NCBI GenBank assembly: GCA_013400975.1
Contig: WBMZ01010836.1
Coordinates: 1-64,000 of the forward strand
Direction: 5' to 3'
Source of the DNA: Atrichornis clamosus
Lineage: Eukaryota > Chordata > Aves > Passeriformes > Menuridae
Length of the DNA: 64,000 bases
Position numbers and translations under genes: made by a program. Each line of letters begins with the position of its first letter. Positions within the stretch are counted from its first letter, which is position 1. Shown one piece after another: positions 14,661 to 27,734 of this stretch. Below the pieces are notes generated by a model. The model had not been told where the DNA came from, ran no database searches, and saw only the letters and a list, made by a program, of their open reading frames with translations.

Positions 14661-17600
14661 TAGCTCCACCATCTTTGTTTAATTTTGGATATTTGGGAAT
14701 TTCCTATCTTGCTAAATGGCACACCTGATTGATGCAGACATCCTTAAGAGGAGAGCTTGCATCTGTGCAACTGAGATTTCTGCTAGTTGAAAATACAATG
14801 AAACTTTTAAAGATACACATTAAAAGGAAACAAAAAATGTTTAATTGAATTACTTTGTAGGACATTGTTTCAAATGTGTCTATTGTGTTTTGTATGCTAA
14901 GTCAAATTTTTTTTATGTTACATTCCTTGTTTAGTCCAAAGCATGGCAATTTGCCAGCCTGAGCTTTTGGTGATAAATTCTGCTATACAAAGCAAAAGTT
15001 TTTACATGTGAGGCCACTTCCTTCTGCTATTTTATCATCTTCCTGGTTTTGTCTGTTTTCAATAAATGCCTTTGTATTTTCACATCTTTTATATGCTTGT
15101 ATACACAGACACTTTCCTCTGTATTAAAACTGATAGTTGCAAGTTGGTAAGGATAAAAAAGACAGAATGTTGACTTAAATTTCATTGCACTAATATACTA
15201 TATGCATGCTTTTATGTTACAGTATTAAAAGATCTTAACATTGATATTAAAAGTATTTCCTGAATTTGGCAGTGGGGTGGAGAGGCAGAGGTGATGTTTC
15301 CTAACAAGGTTTTAAACTGGAAATAATCTCTGGGGACAGCTATACTTGAGTACTACAGGTTGGCACAAGAAGGCTGGGTTCTCACAGTGAACATGCATTA
15401 TTTTAAAGCATCTCAAATTTAAATATATTGAAATTTAAAATCTTGAAAGCAATTATGGTGGAGGCCAAACATCTCTCCTTTATCTGTCCCACGGGGCTGA
15501 ATATTTCTGCCTGAGGAGAAAAATCTAAAAACTTCATCAATAAACAGACACCACAGAGACTCCATCACACACAGTGGAACCCAAAGAATCTTGAGGGAAA
15601 GGAGAATTTGAATTAGGGATGGTCAGAGGAGAAGAATGGGATTGGAGGAAAAAAGTTAAAGTTGCAATGCAGCAAACTGGGGAAAAGCTTCTGGAACTAA
15701 AAAGAAAGAGAAGCTGTCCCTGATTTCCTTGCCCATTTTAGCAGTTTGTCATGAATTCCTCTTTCCCACAAAAAAAATGTTACTAAGGATATAAGCTACA
15801 AATCATCATGTACTAATCTTTTTATGAGGCCTTTCTTTTTGTTGTTCTGTAGACCTATTGTTCTTTTACCATCATATTAATAGACTAAAAATAACAAGGG
15901 CAGTTCTACCAGACTTAAATTACAATTCTGTTTCTAAGAATTATTATTTTATACTGCATTGATTGAGTTCACAGAAGTCTTTTTCTGACCACAGAGGTAT
16001 AAGTTACCAAATTCATCCTTAATGTAACTGTATTGAGCTAAATGGAGTTACACAAGGAATTAATTTGACCTGTCTCCTCCACTTCCTTGGAAAAATTCTT
16101 TGTTTTAGCTCTTGCCAAGTTTTAACTTTGACTCTCCCTTGCTTAACATCTTCTTGTAGCTAGAGACGATTTTCCTTTCTTTAAGGCTATAAAGAGAAAT
16201 ACAGCAGGGGAAAGACAATTAAGGTGAAGATCTGCTTTTTAAATTGAAAGTACACTTCAATTATAGTAAGAAAATGCCAAAACCTTTTTGGTTTGGTATG
16301 GATGTGTATGGGATTATTCTTACATCCGTGAGGATATGAAAGGGATAAAACAGTACATATAACCATACGAGGGTAAGGATTTAAGTGATGTTTTTCTGCC
16401 TAAGACCCATGTGTTCATTTCCAATTGCAGCAGTTGAAATAAATAGGACCTTTCTTGGTTAGAGACCATAAGAATTTAAAATATTACACATCACCTTTTA
16501 ACAAAGAATTATCCCCTTTCTCCTGGACTCAACAGGTGTATTCAAAAATAACCTATGAAAGATGGTGAAGGTGTACTCTCACCAGTATATAACTGCAACT
16601 TCACGATGCAATAAATTTAATTTTTGGGTGATGACGTGGCATGAAATTCTTTGTACAAATTCAGTCCACCAGTACAAAGTAATTTAAAAAACAAAACCCT
16701 CAAAAATAGGGACTGGAGAACGGCTTTACTCTTGATGGTTTTATTTTAGAGCTGGTATCGTCTGTCTTCCTCCTGCCAGTATAAAGTCAGGATAAAGTCT
16801 GGTCTAAACACTGTAACTCATAGCTGGCTAACCTTGAGGGATGAATTACATGTTCATATTTGATCTTGATCAATTTATTACCATTAGAGGGATCAGAAAG
16901 TGAAATTGATACAGAGTCTGTGGTTCAGAATAAGGTTAGAATTATGCAGGGGTATTGTCCCCACAGACAAACTAACTATCCAGCAGCCTCCCTTCCTTCT
17001 TTCCATACCATCTGTGTGCCACAGTCTACTAGTGCTGCAATTGTGCCAAGGCAACTGTTTGTGGGACCAGAGTGTGAATTTAATCAATGGAGCAATTCTG
17101 GTTCAAGATGATTAGATTAGACTGAACTTTAAAAATCTGGATTGAGTGATCTGATTTACAGCGTGGCTTCATGAACAGCTGCACAAACAGCTCAGAGGCC
17201 ACTAAAAGTCAAAATCATTAGTTGCCTGTTCCTGCTCCTGTCTAAATTTATGGTTCCGTATTTATTAAACCCAGATTTGTGCACTGTTGACTAGCCAGCA
17301 GCAAGATTTGAGCCAGCTCATGTGGAGATATGCCATTGCATTTCAGATGCTCACTGGTGAATCAACAAGAGCACCTGGTGTGACCCTTCTAGCACTGCAT
17401 GTCATCAGCAGATACAGCTTGTCCTTGGCTGCCACGTGTGCCAGGGGATGCCAGCCCTGGTACACTGGGAGTCGGCTGAGAAGGTTTCTTTAGGCAGGGA
17501 GAAGGAACTGTGGGGGCCTCCCATCCATCAGCTGCTGCCACGTGCATGCAGCTAGAGCAGGACTCATGCACGGTTTGCAGCCCAGCTGCAGCTCCCACTC

Positions 17601-19720
17601 TAAGGATGAATTAGGAATTTTGAATTCCCAGGCCTTGGTGAGACTGGAGAGTGGTATGTGATAATACATCTAACCATGCCAAGCTGGAGTTAGCCAGCAG
17701 AGGGGAATTCTCGGGGCTACTTCTCAGGGTGGGAACAGTCTGGCCTTAATCAGCACTCCCTCCTTTGAGAGTTAATTTACATCAAGTTCTTTCACTTTCC
17801 CAAGATAGAAAAACCCTCTCAAGCTTCATGCAAAATTCCACTCATGATCTGTTTCAGCCCATGTCCTTTGAATACAAGCCCTCTTTTTCTGTTATTTTAG
17901 ACCCAGTTTGAATGCTAGAAGTATCCTGCTCATGTCTAGTACCGTGCATAATTAATACAGGTAGAACAAGTTCCAATGCAAAGTATATTTCAGAGCAGAA
18001 GCATTACAGAGGTGATGGACCTTTGCAATTTTTAATGCATTTCATTTTCCTCACTGGGACATTCTGGTGTTTTTTCCTCAATGACTCACCAGTGGCCCTA
18101 TCAGTGTTACACAATGGAAACAAGCACTGCCTCCCAAAACCAGAAATATTTGATGCTAGGAGTAGATAAAGCTCATTTAGAAATCTTAAAAAAACACCAA
18201 AAGCCCAAAAACTTCAAACATGTCAAGAATAGGGATTTGAAATAAGCTGCAAATAAAATTTAGGATATGATTTCAAAGTTAATCTGGAGAGAAACACATG
18301 CAAAATTCTGAGAAGAGAGGTATCTTTATTTTTGGGGTTCTTGACTGTTTTAATGCAACTAGGTTCCTATCCATACAAAAAAGCACCATTCATAACAGAT
18401 GTTTGACTTGGTAAGCTTCAGCTTTGATGTTCCCTAAAGCAATATAAAGTACCTGGATGTGAAATTTTTTTGGACTAAATGAAAGGTAGCATTTTTGAAA
18501 GCACTTTTGAAACCTTTGAGACAACCAGCAAACAGGATTTTCTATAAAAATGTTTTTCCAGCTAAGAAAAATATGATATATGTGACAGCATAAACATTTT
18601 AACAAACAATACGTGGCTAAAACCCATCTGCCAGGCAGAGGAAGTCAGAGAGTTTGCCTTAGGGGTTTAAGAATACCAGATTATTCAAGTACTGATAAAT
18701 AAAAAAAAGATAGGGAAAAAAAAAGACATGTTGATGGACTAAGACTTTCCTGCATTATGCAAGGCTTCTTAAAAAATAAAAGCTGTTTGATTGTCCAGAT
18801 TTGAAACAAAAGTATTCTTTAATACAAAGGCATTTAATACAATGCCAGCGATTCCATCAGCAAGATATTGTCTTAGGAAGTGTAACGCTTGCACCATTTT
18901 TCTAAAAATGTGAGAGCACCTATGTGAGCAAGTTGTAAAATCAACCAAATAATTCCAAAGATTACAAAACTTTGCACAATATCTGTATTGTTTAAGATGA
19001 ATCATTCTTTGGGATGTATCTATATTCACTAAGGTAGATCTATATTCTTTAAGAATGTACTATTAAGACTGTACAGATGTTCATATCTCTAACTGTTCTC
19101 CTTAAAGGTAACTATAAAATCCTTCTTACCAGATCTAACAAAAATCACAATAAGCCAGACTTGCAAATTAGTGATGTCTTGCCTGAACACACAAAATGGG
19201 AATACTTGCATGCAGGGTGACTACTTCCATAAGTAAGATTTGAAAGATTCTTCCTTCCAACAGTAAGGAGCACTACTCCATCTCCCTATGACTGATACTG
19301 ACATCCAGTCTAAGGGCATAACAGCAGTTATTTTATTTCCTTCTGCATTCAGAAAATTCAGAATTTTCTTCCTTGTATTTGAATACAAAGCTACTATCCA
19401 TGTACGAACATCCACACAACTCTCATGCTTTTGATTAGAAATAAAAACTTTATGAAATCTGTAATCGTAAAATTTTTATTTCCATTCACTACTCTTGGAA
19501 TCTGGTTCAAACTGAAATCCACAGAAATGACTTAATATTTAATGAGCTTTATAGACCACAAAAATGTGATGTAAGGGATTCAGTTGTCTTCACTGATTCT
19601 CTGTGTAGGACAAATGTCATAACAGATGTGCTCCTGAACCCTTAAAATGAAAAATGACAGGATAAATTACTTCTTAGTGGAAAATGAATCAAAACAGTTA
19701 CTAAATATCCAAAGAGGGCC

Positions 19721-19737
19721 AAAAAAAAAAAAAAAAA
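19721..19737 (+). repeat. Oligo(A) run, 17 nt
   Basis: Seventeen consecutive A residues. It could be the tail of an old retroposed sequence, but I see no recognisable source sequence or target-site duplication beside it. Confidence 0.8.
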
Positions 19738-21845
19738 GACATAGTGTATTACCTGAAAATTCAGCAAGTAACCACATTTATCATTGAGGAATCAACCCTG
19801 CCAAGAGCAGCTTTTGGAGAAAGCCCAACTTTCCACTAAAAATAATTTCTACAGACCAGCTATTAGACTACTATTTACATGAATGACTGACTATGAAGTT
19901 CTTCCAACACAGGAGGTTAGACTTGTGGATATGAAACTGGCAAAACATACTGGTGGTAAAAATAGGGCTATGACTACAGAAGAGACTGTAAGAAAGAAAA
20001 AAAAAAAAATCAAGTAATCTTTGGAAAACTGTTGATTGAAACCTATATTAGTATGGAGAAAAAAAAATTAATATGTATTTCAAAACAGATGATCAAAGTT
20101 CAAGAAAACAAAGTAGATGCGACCGAATTATTCACACGAGTAGGAAATAGTTTACTCGAGTTTGTTTTAGAATTTCTGAGTTTGTAACCTGTATTGCTTC
20201 CTGGCATCTGTCAGTAAGGAACTGCCCTGTATTTAATGACAGTGGCATTGCTACTGTTGAATTACCAAAAACTGGGGAGGAGTTCTGCTGTGGTAGAACT
20301 GCTGTAGCTATGATGTAGAACTGTGACTGTAATTCTTTACTTGATTTTGCACGTTTTCAAAAAATCTACTCCTGACCTAGTTAGGTTTATAGCCAGACAT
20401 GAGCTTTACTTTATACACAGGAAAATGAGGCAACAAGATGAAAGGTTTGATCTTAAAAGTTTCTATGACACTTCTCATCCAAAGATTAAACAGCTTTGTC
20501 CACTAAAGCACCTTGCACACAGAACTAACTTTTATGCTTAGAACGCTTGTAGGATCAGGCCAATGCAAAAGTATGTCTATTTATAATATATAGAAGATGA
20601 ATGAAAATGTTTTAACGAATATCTGCCATCACTTCAAAGACACGTGGCCTTGAAGAGAACACTATAATTTCAATGCTCTTTTGTACTATGTATCATTAAT
20701 AAGTCATCTTACTGAAACAGGACAGGAAAGAACAGATTCTCCTTGACAGGGTATTGAATTACATATATTTCAGAGTTACAACAGAGTAAGTTACATATTC
20801 AGTAAGGCAAAACACCGAAAATTTAACAGTTCAAGTTAATAATGAAGGAATAATAAGGAACATTTTCCATATCTCATGAGTTTGGAATTGGACTCCACCA
20901 AGAAGTTTCTATAAAATATCGCAACTGATCACCTATAACTAGGACAGACATTTTTCCTATCTTGCTTGCATCACAAAATTTTTATCTTTGCTATTAATTT
21001 GAAGAATTTTAAAACTAGCACTGCTTCCATGAAGTCAACAAGAATTTTGCACTGAATGGGTGGGTGGGAGGAGGACTGTTCCCCACACTCCACCCTCCCC
21101 AACTATTAGAATTATTAGGCTTTTTTATTTTGCATGAGAATTTTCCTTGTAGCAAAAGTATAATAAGGGAAGGATGGAAGGAAGGAAAGAAGTAAGTTAT
21201 ACTGACAAACGGAAACAAGAAAATACAGGCATGTACTTCATAAAGGTGTAAAATAACACAGATGAAAGTAAACAAACTGTGGTCAATTACAAAATTAGTT
21301 TTCTCATGAACCAGATTCTCCACTAATGTAAATGAACAGTTTGCTCAGTGTGCAAAAATATTCAAAGCCCACTGTCAGTTCATCTGCATTAAGACATTTT
21401 AAACCATCCTGTAATCGCGCTTTATAGACATACATTTCAAAATAAATCTCTTACCAAGGTGATGCTTCTGTTTTATGTAATCATATCCTTTTTACAGCTA
21501 AGTTACTAAACTTATAACAATATTTAATATAAAACATGAAAGACAAAGAGAAGTATTTTAAAGGTTTATGATTTTTTGATGAGGTAAAACACTTTATCAC
21601 CAGAGCAGCTGTCAGAGCCAAACCTCAGCTCTCAGCAAAATGGGCTGTAATAACCATCTATTAGCAGCGGTGGCAAGAGGTGAGTGCTCCTGACACAGCT
21701 TCCTAGACGGTGCTCTGTCCCATGCCAGCCTACAAAAGGAAAATGAAAAACCCGATATTTTCCTGTTGGCTGACCCTTTCCTCCCACAGCTTCCTTTCTG
21801 AATAAAATTTTGACACAGTTTTAAAAAAATAATGAGGGCGGTGCC

Positions 21846-21892
21846 AAGGAAGGAAGGAAGGAAGGAAGGAAGGAAGGAAGGAAGGAAGGAAG
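21846..21892 (+). repeat. (AAGG)n microsatellite, about 12 units
   Basis: Forty-seven bases of uninterrupted AAGG repeat, all purine on the + strand. It sits about 1 kb upstream of the CYTH3 5' UTR. A shorter, degenerate tract of the same type is present at about 21167-21192. Confidence 0.95.
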
Positions 21893-22755
21893 AGTGGTCT
21901 GCGCCAATACACTTCTGCTTACCTTTACAGACTTTGGAGGCTGCTGATATCCCGACTCCCATGGTAGGTAACTCACTGAAGATCTTTACTGAAGACTAAA
22001 GAAATCCCACAGATGCTTTGACTCCTAGTGCTGTAAGCAGGAGAGTTCTTTCTGTTATCCACACCGACAATGCTAACAAACACAAACCCCTGCACCGCCT
22101 ATGGGGCACAGTCCCATTTATAGGCCAGGCTCTCCATGACCCCTGTGGAGGGGGAGCACGCAGCGCCCCTCCCAGCACCGGACCCAAGAACAAGGAGCAA
22201 GAATCATCAGAAAACACGCAGGAACATCAGACGTCTCGGGCTCTTTTTCAGAGACTGCAACCCACCTCGTCCCTCTTCACTACGCTGCTTCAGGCCAGCT
22301 CAGCCCTCACCTTCCAGTCCCCTCCCGCTCTCCGCTGCTTCCCTTTAGAATCCCCCACACGAGTTTTCAGACCCCCACAAAGGAGTCAGGGGCTCTGGAA
22401 ACATTTCCTGGCTATTGCAGACCCCAAACACGACCCCAACTGACATGAACCCAAGTGACTCGGCTGCTCCCAAGTGACTCCCCGCAGCTCAGCCTCCTCC
22501 CGCTCCCGGCCACCCAGGCGACCCCCGGGCAAGTCGCTTTAGGGGCCTCAGCGCTGTGAGGCGGTGCCGTGCGGGACCTGCCGGGGAGGGAACACTGCAA
22601 AGGGGAGGCGGGAGAGAGGCTCCGCTCCGCCGCAGGGCTCGGCCGGGGCGCTGACGGGGACGAGCAATCCAGCCCTGACTTCGAGCCTGTGGCGCGAGGG
22701 TGGCAGCGAAGGGGCCGGGCGGAGCCACCTCCCCTCCGCCCTCCGTCCTCCGCGG

Positions 22756-22764
22756 GTCACATGA
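22756..22764. promoter_or_regulatory. E-box of M-box type (GTCACATGA) in the CYTH3 promoter
   Basis: TCACATGA is the extended E-box bound by MITF/TFE-type bHLH-Zip factors. It lies three bases before a GC box. A single short match of this kind is weak evidence for use. Confidence 0.25.
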
Positions 22765-22766
22765 GA

Positions 22767-22774
22767 GGGGCGGG
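22767..22774 (+). promoter_or_regulatory. GC box (Sp/KLF-type) in the CYTH3 promoter
   Basis: GGGGCGGG is the core Sp1 site. A second, GGCGGGGC, is 44 bases downstream. Their position before the purine-rich leader fits a TATA-less CpG-island promoter. Confidence 0.45.
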
Positions 22775-22877
22775 CGGCTGGGCCGAGGCGGTGGCGGCTG
22801 CCGGGGCTGAGGCGGGGCTGGGCGAGGAGGGACGGAGCGTCGGAGCGTCGGTAGAGTGCGGCGACGGCAGTAGCAGC

Positions 22878-22941
22878 AGAGGAGAAGGAGGAGGAAGAAG
22901 AAGAAAAGAAGGAGAAAGCGGGGGAGGAAGAGAAGGAGGAG
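22878..22941 (+). repeat. Homopurine tract in the CYTH3 5' leader
   Basis: Forty-one consecutive purines (22878-22918), a single C, then 22 more purines, made of GGA/GAA units. It precedes the CYTH3 ATG by about 100 bases, so it is likely in the 5' UTR. Such tracts can form triplex DNA and unstable microsatellites. Confidence 0.85.
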
Positions 22942-23038
22942 CAAGAGCAGAGCGGCCGCGAGGCGCCGAGCGAGTGGAACGAGCCCCGGGCCTCCGTGAG
23001 CCGCAGCTGCCGCGGAGCGCCCTGCCCGCGGTCCCAAC

Positions 23039-23069
23039 ATGGACGAAGAGGGCGGCGGAGGTGGCGGCG
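23039..23069 (+). CDS. CYTH3: Cytohesin-3 (GRP1/ARNO3), coding exon 1; partial gene
   Basis: CYTH3 is a guanine-nucleotide exchange factor for ARF1/ARF6 that is recruited to membranes by PIP3 through its PH domain. It acts in endocytic traffic, integrin adhesion and insulin signalling. Exon 1 encodes MDEEGGGGGG and the first base of a Val codon, then the donor GTGAGT. Exons 1-9 plus the 3-nt microexon give about 274 residues of a ~400-residue protein. They comprise the N-terminal acidic/Gly segment (1-10), the coiled coil (about 14-60) and the Sec7 domain (about 62-246) with the glutamic finger at Glu160 in FRLPGE. All eight exon-exon phases agree and every intron is GT-AG. Residue order is nearly identical to mammalian CYTH3, and the starting MDE-plus-Gly segment with VPDDLS separates it from CYTH1, CYTH2 and CYTH4. 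PH domain and polybasic tail lie beyond the window. Confidence 0.95.
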
Positions 23070-26000
23070 GTGAGTGCGGCGCTCGTGCGGAGGGGGGAAT
23101 GTGGCCCCTCACCCGGCGCTGCGGGCGCCGGGACAGCAGGAGCCCCTGAGATCCGCTTTGGCCGCGGCTCCTGCCTCCCGTGCTGCCCCGTCCTGTCCGG
23201 TGCCCCCGGGCCGGGCCGCTGTATCGGCGCGTACCGAGCGGCGCCCGGCGGGCGGGGACCGGGCCACAATGGGAGCTCTGTGCCCCGCGCCCGGGCAGGG
23301 TCTGGCGGGGGCGCGGCGGGTCCGGGCACTCCCGGGGACGGCAGTGCAGGGCAGGGCAGGCGGGTCCCGGCCCCGCCGCCGTGACAGCCCCGCGCTCGCT
23401 GCCTGCTGCTGCTCCTCTGCTGGGAGAGGGAAAGAGGCAAAATATGAAAAAAGTACGCGTCTGGCGGTGTACGAGCAGCGAAAAGAGTAATTAAGCTCTG
23501 TGAGGGCTCTGTTTGTGTGTGTCATCTTAATGGAGGCTCGGTGATAATCACGGTGTGGTTCAGCCAGTTTAAACAAGGTGAACTGTTTCCGAAGGCAGCG
23601 GCGTTAACCTTGCCAGATACTACTTTTAGAAAATCCGGACTCGCGTGTTGGGGAAGCTTTTATTTGTATTTTTTATCTTTTGGAGACCGGCTTGCGTGCT
23701 GTCCCAGTTTAAGGCACTGCAGACGTGCCACACGCTTCCCTCCTTTAATTTATAATGTGTTTTGTGAGTGCCTGTGTAAAGCTGCTGCCTGAAATAACCA
23801 GTTCTTGTGTATCATCAGCGAGTAATGGTGGCTGAGCAGGAGCTGATCCTGCCCTGGGGCAGAGGGATCGACTGCAGGGCCTGCCCTATATTCACTGTGT
23901 CTGTGACCGTCTGTGCCGTGGTGGTACAGCATGGAGTGATGAGGGTATATCTTAAACCAAATGCTAAGCAGAGGGCATTTGAATGCATTGGCTGATCTCT
24001 AAATAGGTAAAGTAAGGGCTAAGCATTGTATGATTAATAGTTCCACGGTACTTGCTAATTCTAAATATAATTACCCAGAACTCGGAAATCAAGAGGGTGT
24101 GGTGTTTGTTTTGACAACTTGAAAAAATAATGCTGTGATGAATCAGAAAAATAATTCTTCAGGCAGTCGGTTGGAAATGTGGCCATTTCTCAGGAGGCAT
24201 TTTTGCTTTTTTTGACAGTGATAGACTTAACTCTTAAAAAATCTGAAGAAGGAAAACAAAAGGCAAAACAAGCCAGTCCTGAAAAGTCATTATTCAAAGC
24301 AGTTGAACACTATAATTGTAAAGAGCAGAAAGCTCATTTAATTCAAAATATGTTATTTTCACAGTATTACGGACTTGCATCTGTAGTTATGAGAAATGAA
24401 CATGCTTGTTACTGGCACTAACCCTGTGTTATATAGTACTTAATCACGTGCGAAATATAAACTAGAAAGTGGACGTATTTCTGAATTAGTCTTTCATAAG
24501 GTATTAAACATTTTAAAGTTTGATTTTCAAGGGGGGAAAACTGCTCAGAACCTTGGGAGGAGATAGTCTGTATTTAGCTAAAGGCTGATTCTATGGGTGA
24601 AACCAGATTTGTACCTCTAGCATGCAAGTAAAACCATTATTTATAACTTCGTATCACTTTAATAAACATGTTGCTTTTTTGGGTCAAATTACACTATATA
24701 GAGTATGTTCCTACTTCACTTGGCTTCATTGTGAAACAATTGCAGACTAGTAAGACTGGATTTTTTTTTTCAATTGGTGTATTTGCTAGTTTACACTGAC
24801 TTCTAAGTATTTCACTTTTTTCTTGAATAGAGACCCAGTCTCACTTTTTCTTACAGATCTCTGTCAATTTGGAACACCAGGATTAATTAGGTCACTTCTA
24901 GCTAATGAATTGATATTTTGAGTTGCAAGTTGTTTTGTTTGGGGTTTTTTCCCCCTTTCTTTTTTCTTTAATAATAGAAAGCATGTGATTTTGATGGCCT
25001 GTTTTAAGACTCTCTGTTGCTGTTGAGTAATGAGACTTGTGATACCTGAGTGATGAGACTCCCTTGCCAGTCTGACCAGGGCAGTCCAGTGTTTTGAACT
25101 TCTGCAGGACATTCTAAATCCTCATAAAATTGACATTATTGAGTGGGAAACTCTTACAGATAAGCTTATCAGTATGCACAGGTACTTTAGGGAGTACGCA
25201 AAATTATTTGAGGGCTGCACAGAGTCACCCTAATTAGAGACTTGAACTAGATAAGCATGTAAATATCTAGGACATTAAAGTGTGATTCAGAAGGTAAGCT
25301 GCTATTCCCAGTTCAACTCTGGTTGCTGCACTGCTCTTCAGTTTAATTTGCATCCTATGCTTCAGTTCTCTTATTTGTCAAATGGGGTCAGTTGTTCTGC
25401 CACCTCTGATAAAAACTGTGAATGAAAGCAGAGCTGTGTAAAGTTAGAATTCATTATTTTAGAAGCACTCGATGGAAGAGAAATGTTAATTAAGGGAATT
25501 GTTCTCAGTACCTCTTTCTCTTTTGTATGTGGAGCCCTAAACAGGGCCGTGCATTTATATTATACAATCCACTTACACACAAGCCTCCCATTGATTTCAG
25601 CAGAGGCTCTGTGCATGGATTATTGATGTGATATGATCCGAGTCAGTTGGTGTTTGGCTCAACTTTCTTTTGTGTTCTGATTAAAATATCTCTGTGGTTC
25701 ACTTAAGCCACAAAATTTCTCCTCCTCCTTCTCCCCACTTGGTTTAAAACCACATCTTGTCTGATTTGAGTGGCTTTTCTCACAGACTCACAGTTAGGTG
25801 GTGGCGGTACCAGTGACTGGGACCCTCGTGTTCAATAGTGCTTTCTATGTGGTCTCACACTGCGAAACAGTGAGCGAGTGATCTTCTGTGAAAGGTCAAA
25901 ATGTATAAACAGTCAGTGCTGGAGGCATAGGATAAAATTCCTGTTTGTTTTCTGAATTTGATTCTAGTCAGGCGGCAGCTTTCCAGTCCCCCAAATTCAA

Positions 26001-27734
26001 TTCTGTGCCATTCCTCTAGAAAAAGGCTGTAAGATTGGGTGCTTACCAACTTCTGTATGTTTGTTTTAAGCTGTCTCTACAAAGGGCTCTAAACTGACAT
26101 GCCAGAAGGTTAAAATCCTGCTTCTACTTGACAAATAGACCAAATTATAGCACTATTATGGCATTGACGTTTCCCTGCTGTTCCCCAAACTCTGTGCTTT
26201 ATTTCTGGGTGTTGAAGCTCTTCTGGGACAGAGCAGTTGGGTTGCCAAGCTCTGTTAGTTGCTGGCTGTACTTGCCAGGGCTGGTGCCAGGTAGCACGTT
26301 GGGTCTGTTAATGTGGACAGAATGCAGACAGCCCTTCTCGAGGAGAGGCACCGAGAGACCAGATCGGTGCACAGAGGACGCAGGAGAATGGGTTTGCTGC
26401 CAAACCAGACTTAGCAGGATGACTTTTGTTCTTCTGCAGGGCAAACAAGTTACCTGCTTACAGGTAAAAGCTGTTAAATGTAACAAATGCCCCAGATTTT
26501 TCTTAGAAAAAAGTTTTTAAATGGATAAAATATATATACATTTGTATTTCAGACATGAGCATTTCTTCACATTGTATTATCTTTCAAAGGTAGACATTAA
26601 AGATAGCAGAGGCCATGTGGCCTCCTTATGGTTATAGACATTTGCCTTGCATTTCAGACTAATTCTGCCTGTTTTCTTATTTTATTATAAACAAATGTGT
26701 TTTAACACAGAAGAACGTTAGATGTGTTTCACTCCCTACTCATCAAAGTAGATAACTTGTATCAGTAGTTTCAAATAAAAGTTGTCGCAAAAGTCCTTTA
26801 GAGGAGGACTTGTAGTTTTAAATAGCACTTTAGGGAAATGCCAAGAATATAAAAATTCACCTGAGTATTGGACTAACCACTCAGCTTGGTTCTAGGGAGA
26901 GAAAAAGAGCAGATACAGAGATAGAAGACAAAAAACCGAATGATATAAATAGACTTCTACCAGGCAGCAGAGCTTCATCCTAGGTCTCTTTTTGCTAAAT
27001 AGATATTTCTTCATGCTAAACTAATCTCATATTTATATGGATTACCTGTCAGCTCAGTAGGATCTTAATTATTAGCCCAAAACCATTTAATCTGTTATCA
27101 CTGCAGTAAAAAATGTCATAATAAAATATTAACAATTATGTTGTAAGTATTAGTTATTTTTGGTGGTATCAGAAAATGTGCTTGTTAATTGCAGTAACAC
27201 ATTAAGTTTTTCTTAGCCTAATGTTTGATATTTTTAGCTGTGACTTGGAAGAAAACATGAAATTTTTGCTGATATAGTTTCCAGAGGTTGTTGGTTGCCA
27301 AACTGGATGCATTGTTATGTAATGGTATTTGGTGACATGCTCAGCAATGTAAGTATGCCGTGGATTTAGGGGAGCAGTGTGCCTATAACAGCATCTGTCT
27401 GTGCTGTTACAGCTGGGAAAGAAAGCTGTAGGATTTACTTTCAGGAACAGAGTGTATTTTGCAGAACAATGTCTGGGAATCACAGTAATAGCCACATGAA
27501 AGTGGGCTCCCCGTGGGCCACTGTTACCAAATGGATATTGCAATCTTTTAATATCACTGGAGTTCTAAAAGCTTTCACCAATTGAAGGGCTGCAGAAGGT
27601 GAGACAACAGTGATTTTCAAGATATATTCTGCAGTTCACATCAAATTTTTCAATCCCATCATACTTATTGCATCCCTCTTTAGGATTCTGAACACTTTTT
27701 CACGGGAAAATGAAAAAAATTGCTTTCCTTAGGG

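Larger units (their letters stand above)
8101..21845. other. Intergenic AT-rich sequence without a recognisable gene
   Basis: Both strands were read. The open frames here are short (mostly under 90 codons), lack recognisable motifs and show no exon-like chain of splice sites. Apart from the hairpin at 14628 and the oligo(A) run at 19721, I see no structured element. Old, diverged repeats could be hidden from eye inspection. Confidence 0.55.
22480..23410. promoter_or_regulatory. CYTH3: CpG island and promoter of CYTH3
   Basis: About 0.9 kb is GC-rich with dense CpG and spans the 5' UTR, coding exon 1 and the start of intron 1. There is no TATA box. GC boxes (GGGGCGGG at 22767-22774 and GGCGGGGC at 22811-22818) lie just upstream of the purine-rich leader. 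An E-box of M-box type (GTCACATGA) is at 22756-22764. Initiation is probably near 22820-22870, judged from these positions only. Open frames over this island on both strands are by-products of the base composition. Confidence 0.75.

Noticed and set aside
22018..22443. 141-codon open frame upstream of the CpG island
   Set aside because: It reflects the GC-rich composition that reduces stop codons. Residue content is low-information Pro/Ser/Gln-rich and no exon signals fit.
22489..23576. Several long open frames on both strands over the CYTH3 CpG island (up to 271 codons)
   Set aside because: All consist of Gly/Ala/Arg/Pro or Leu/Pro runs forced by base composition. They overlap the leader and exon 1 of CYTH3 in other frames.
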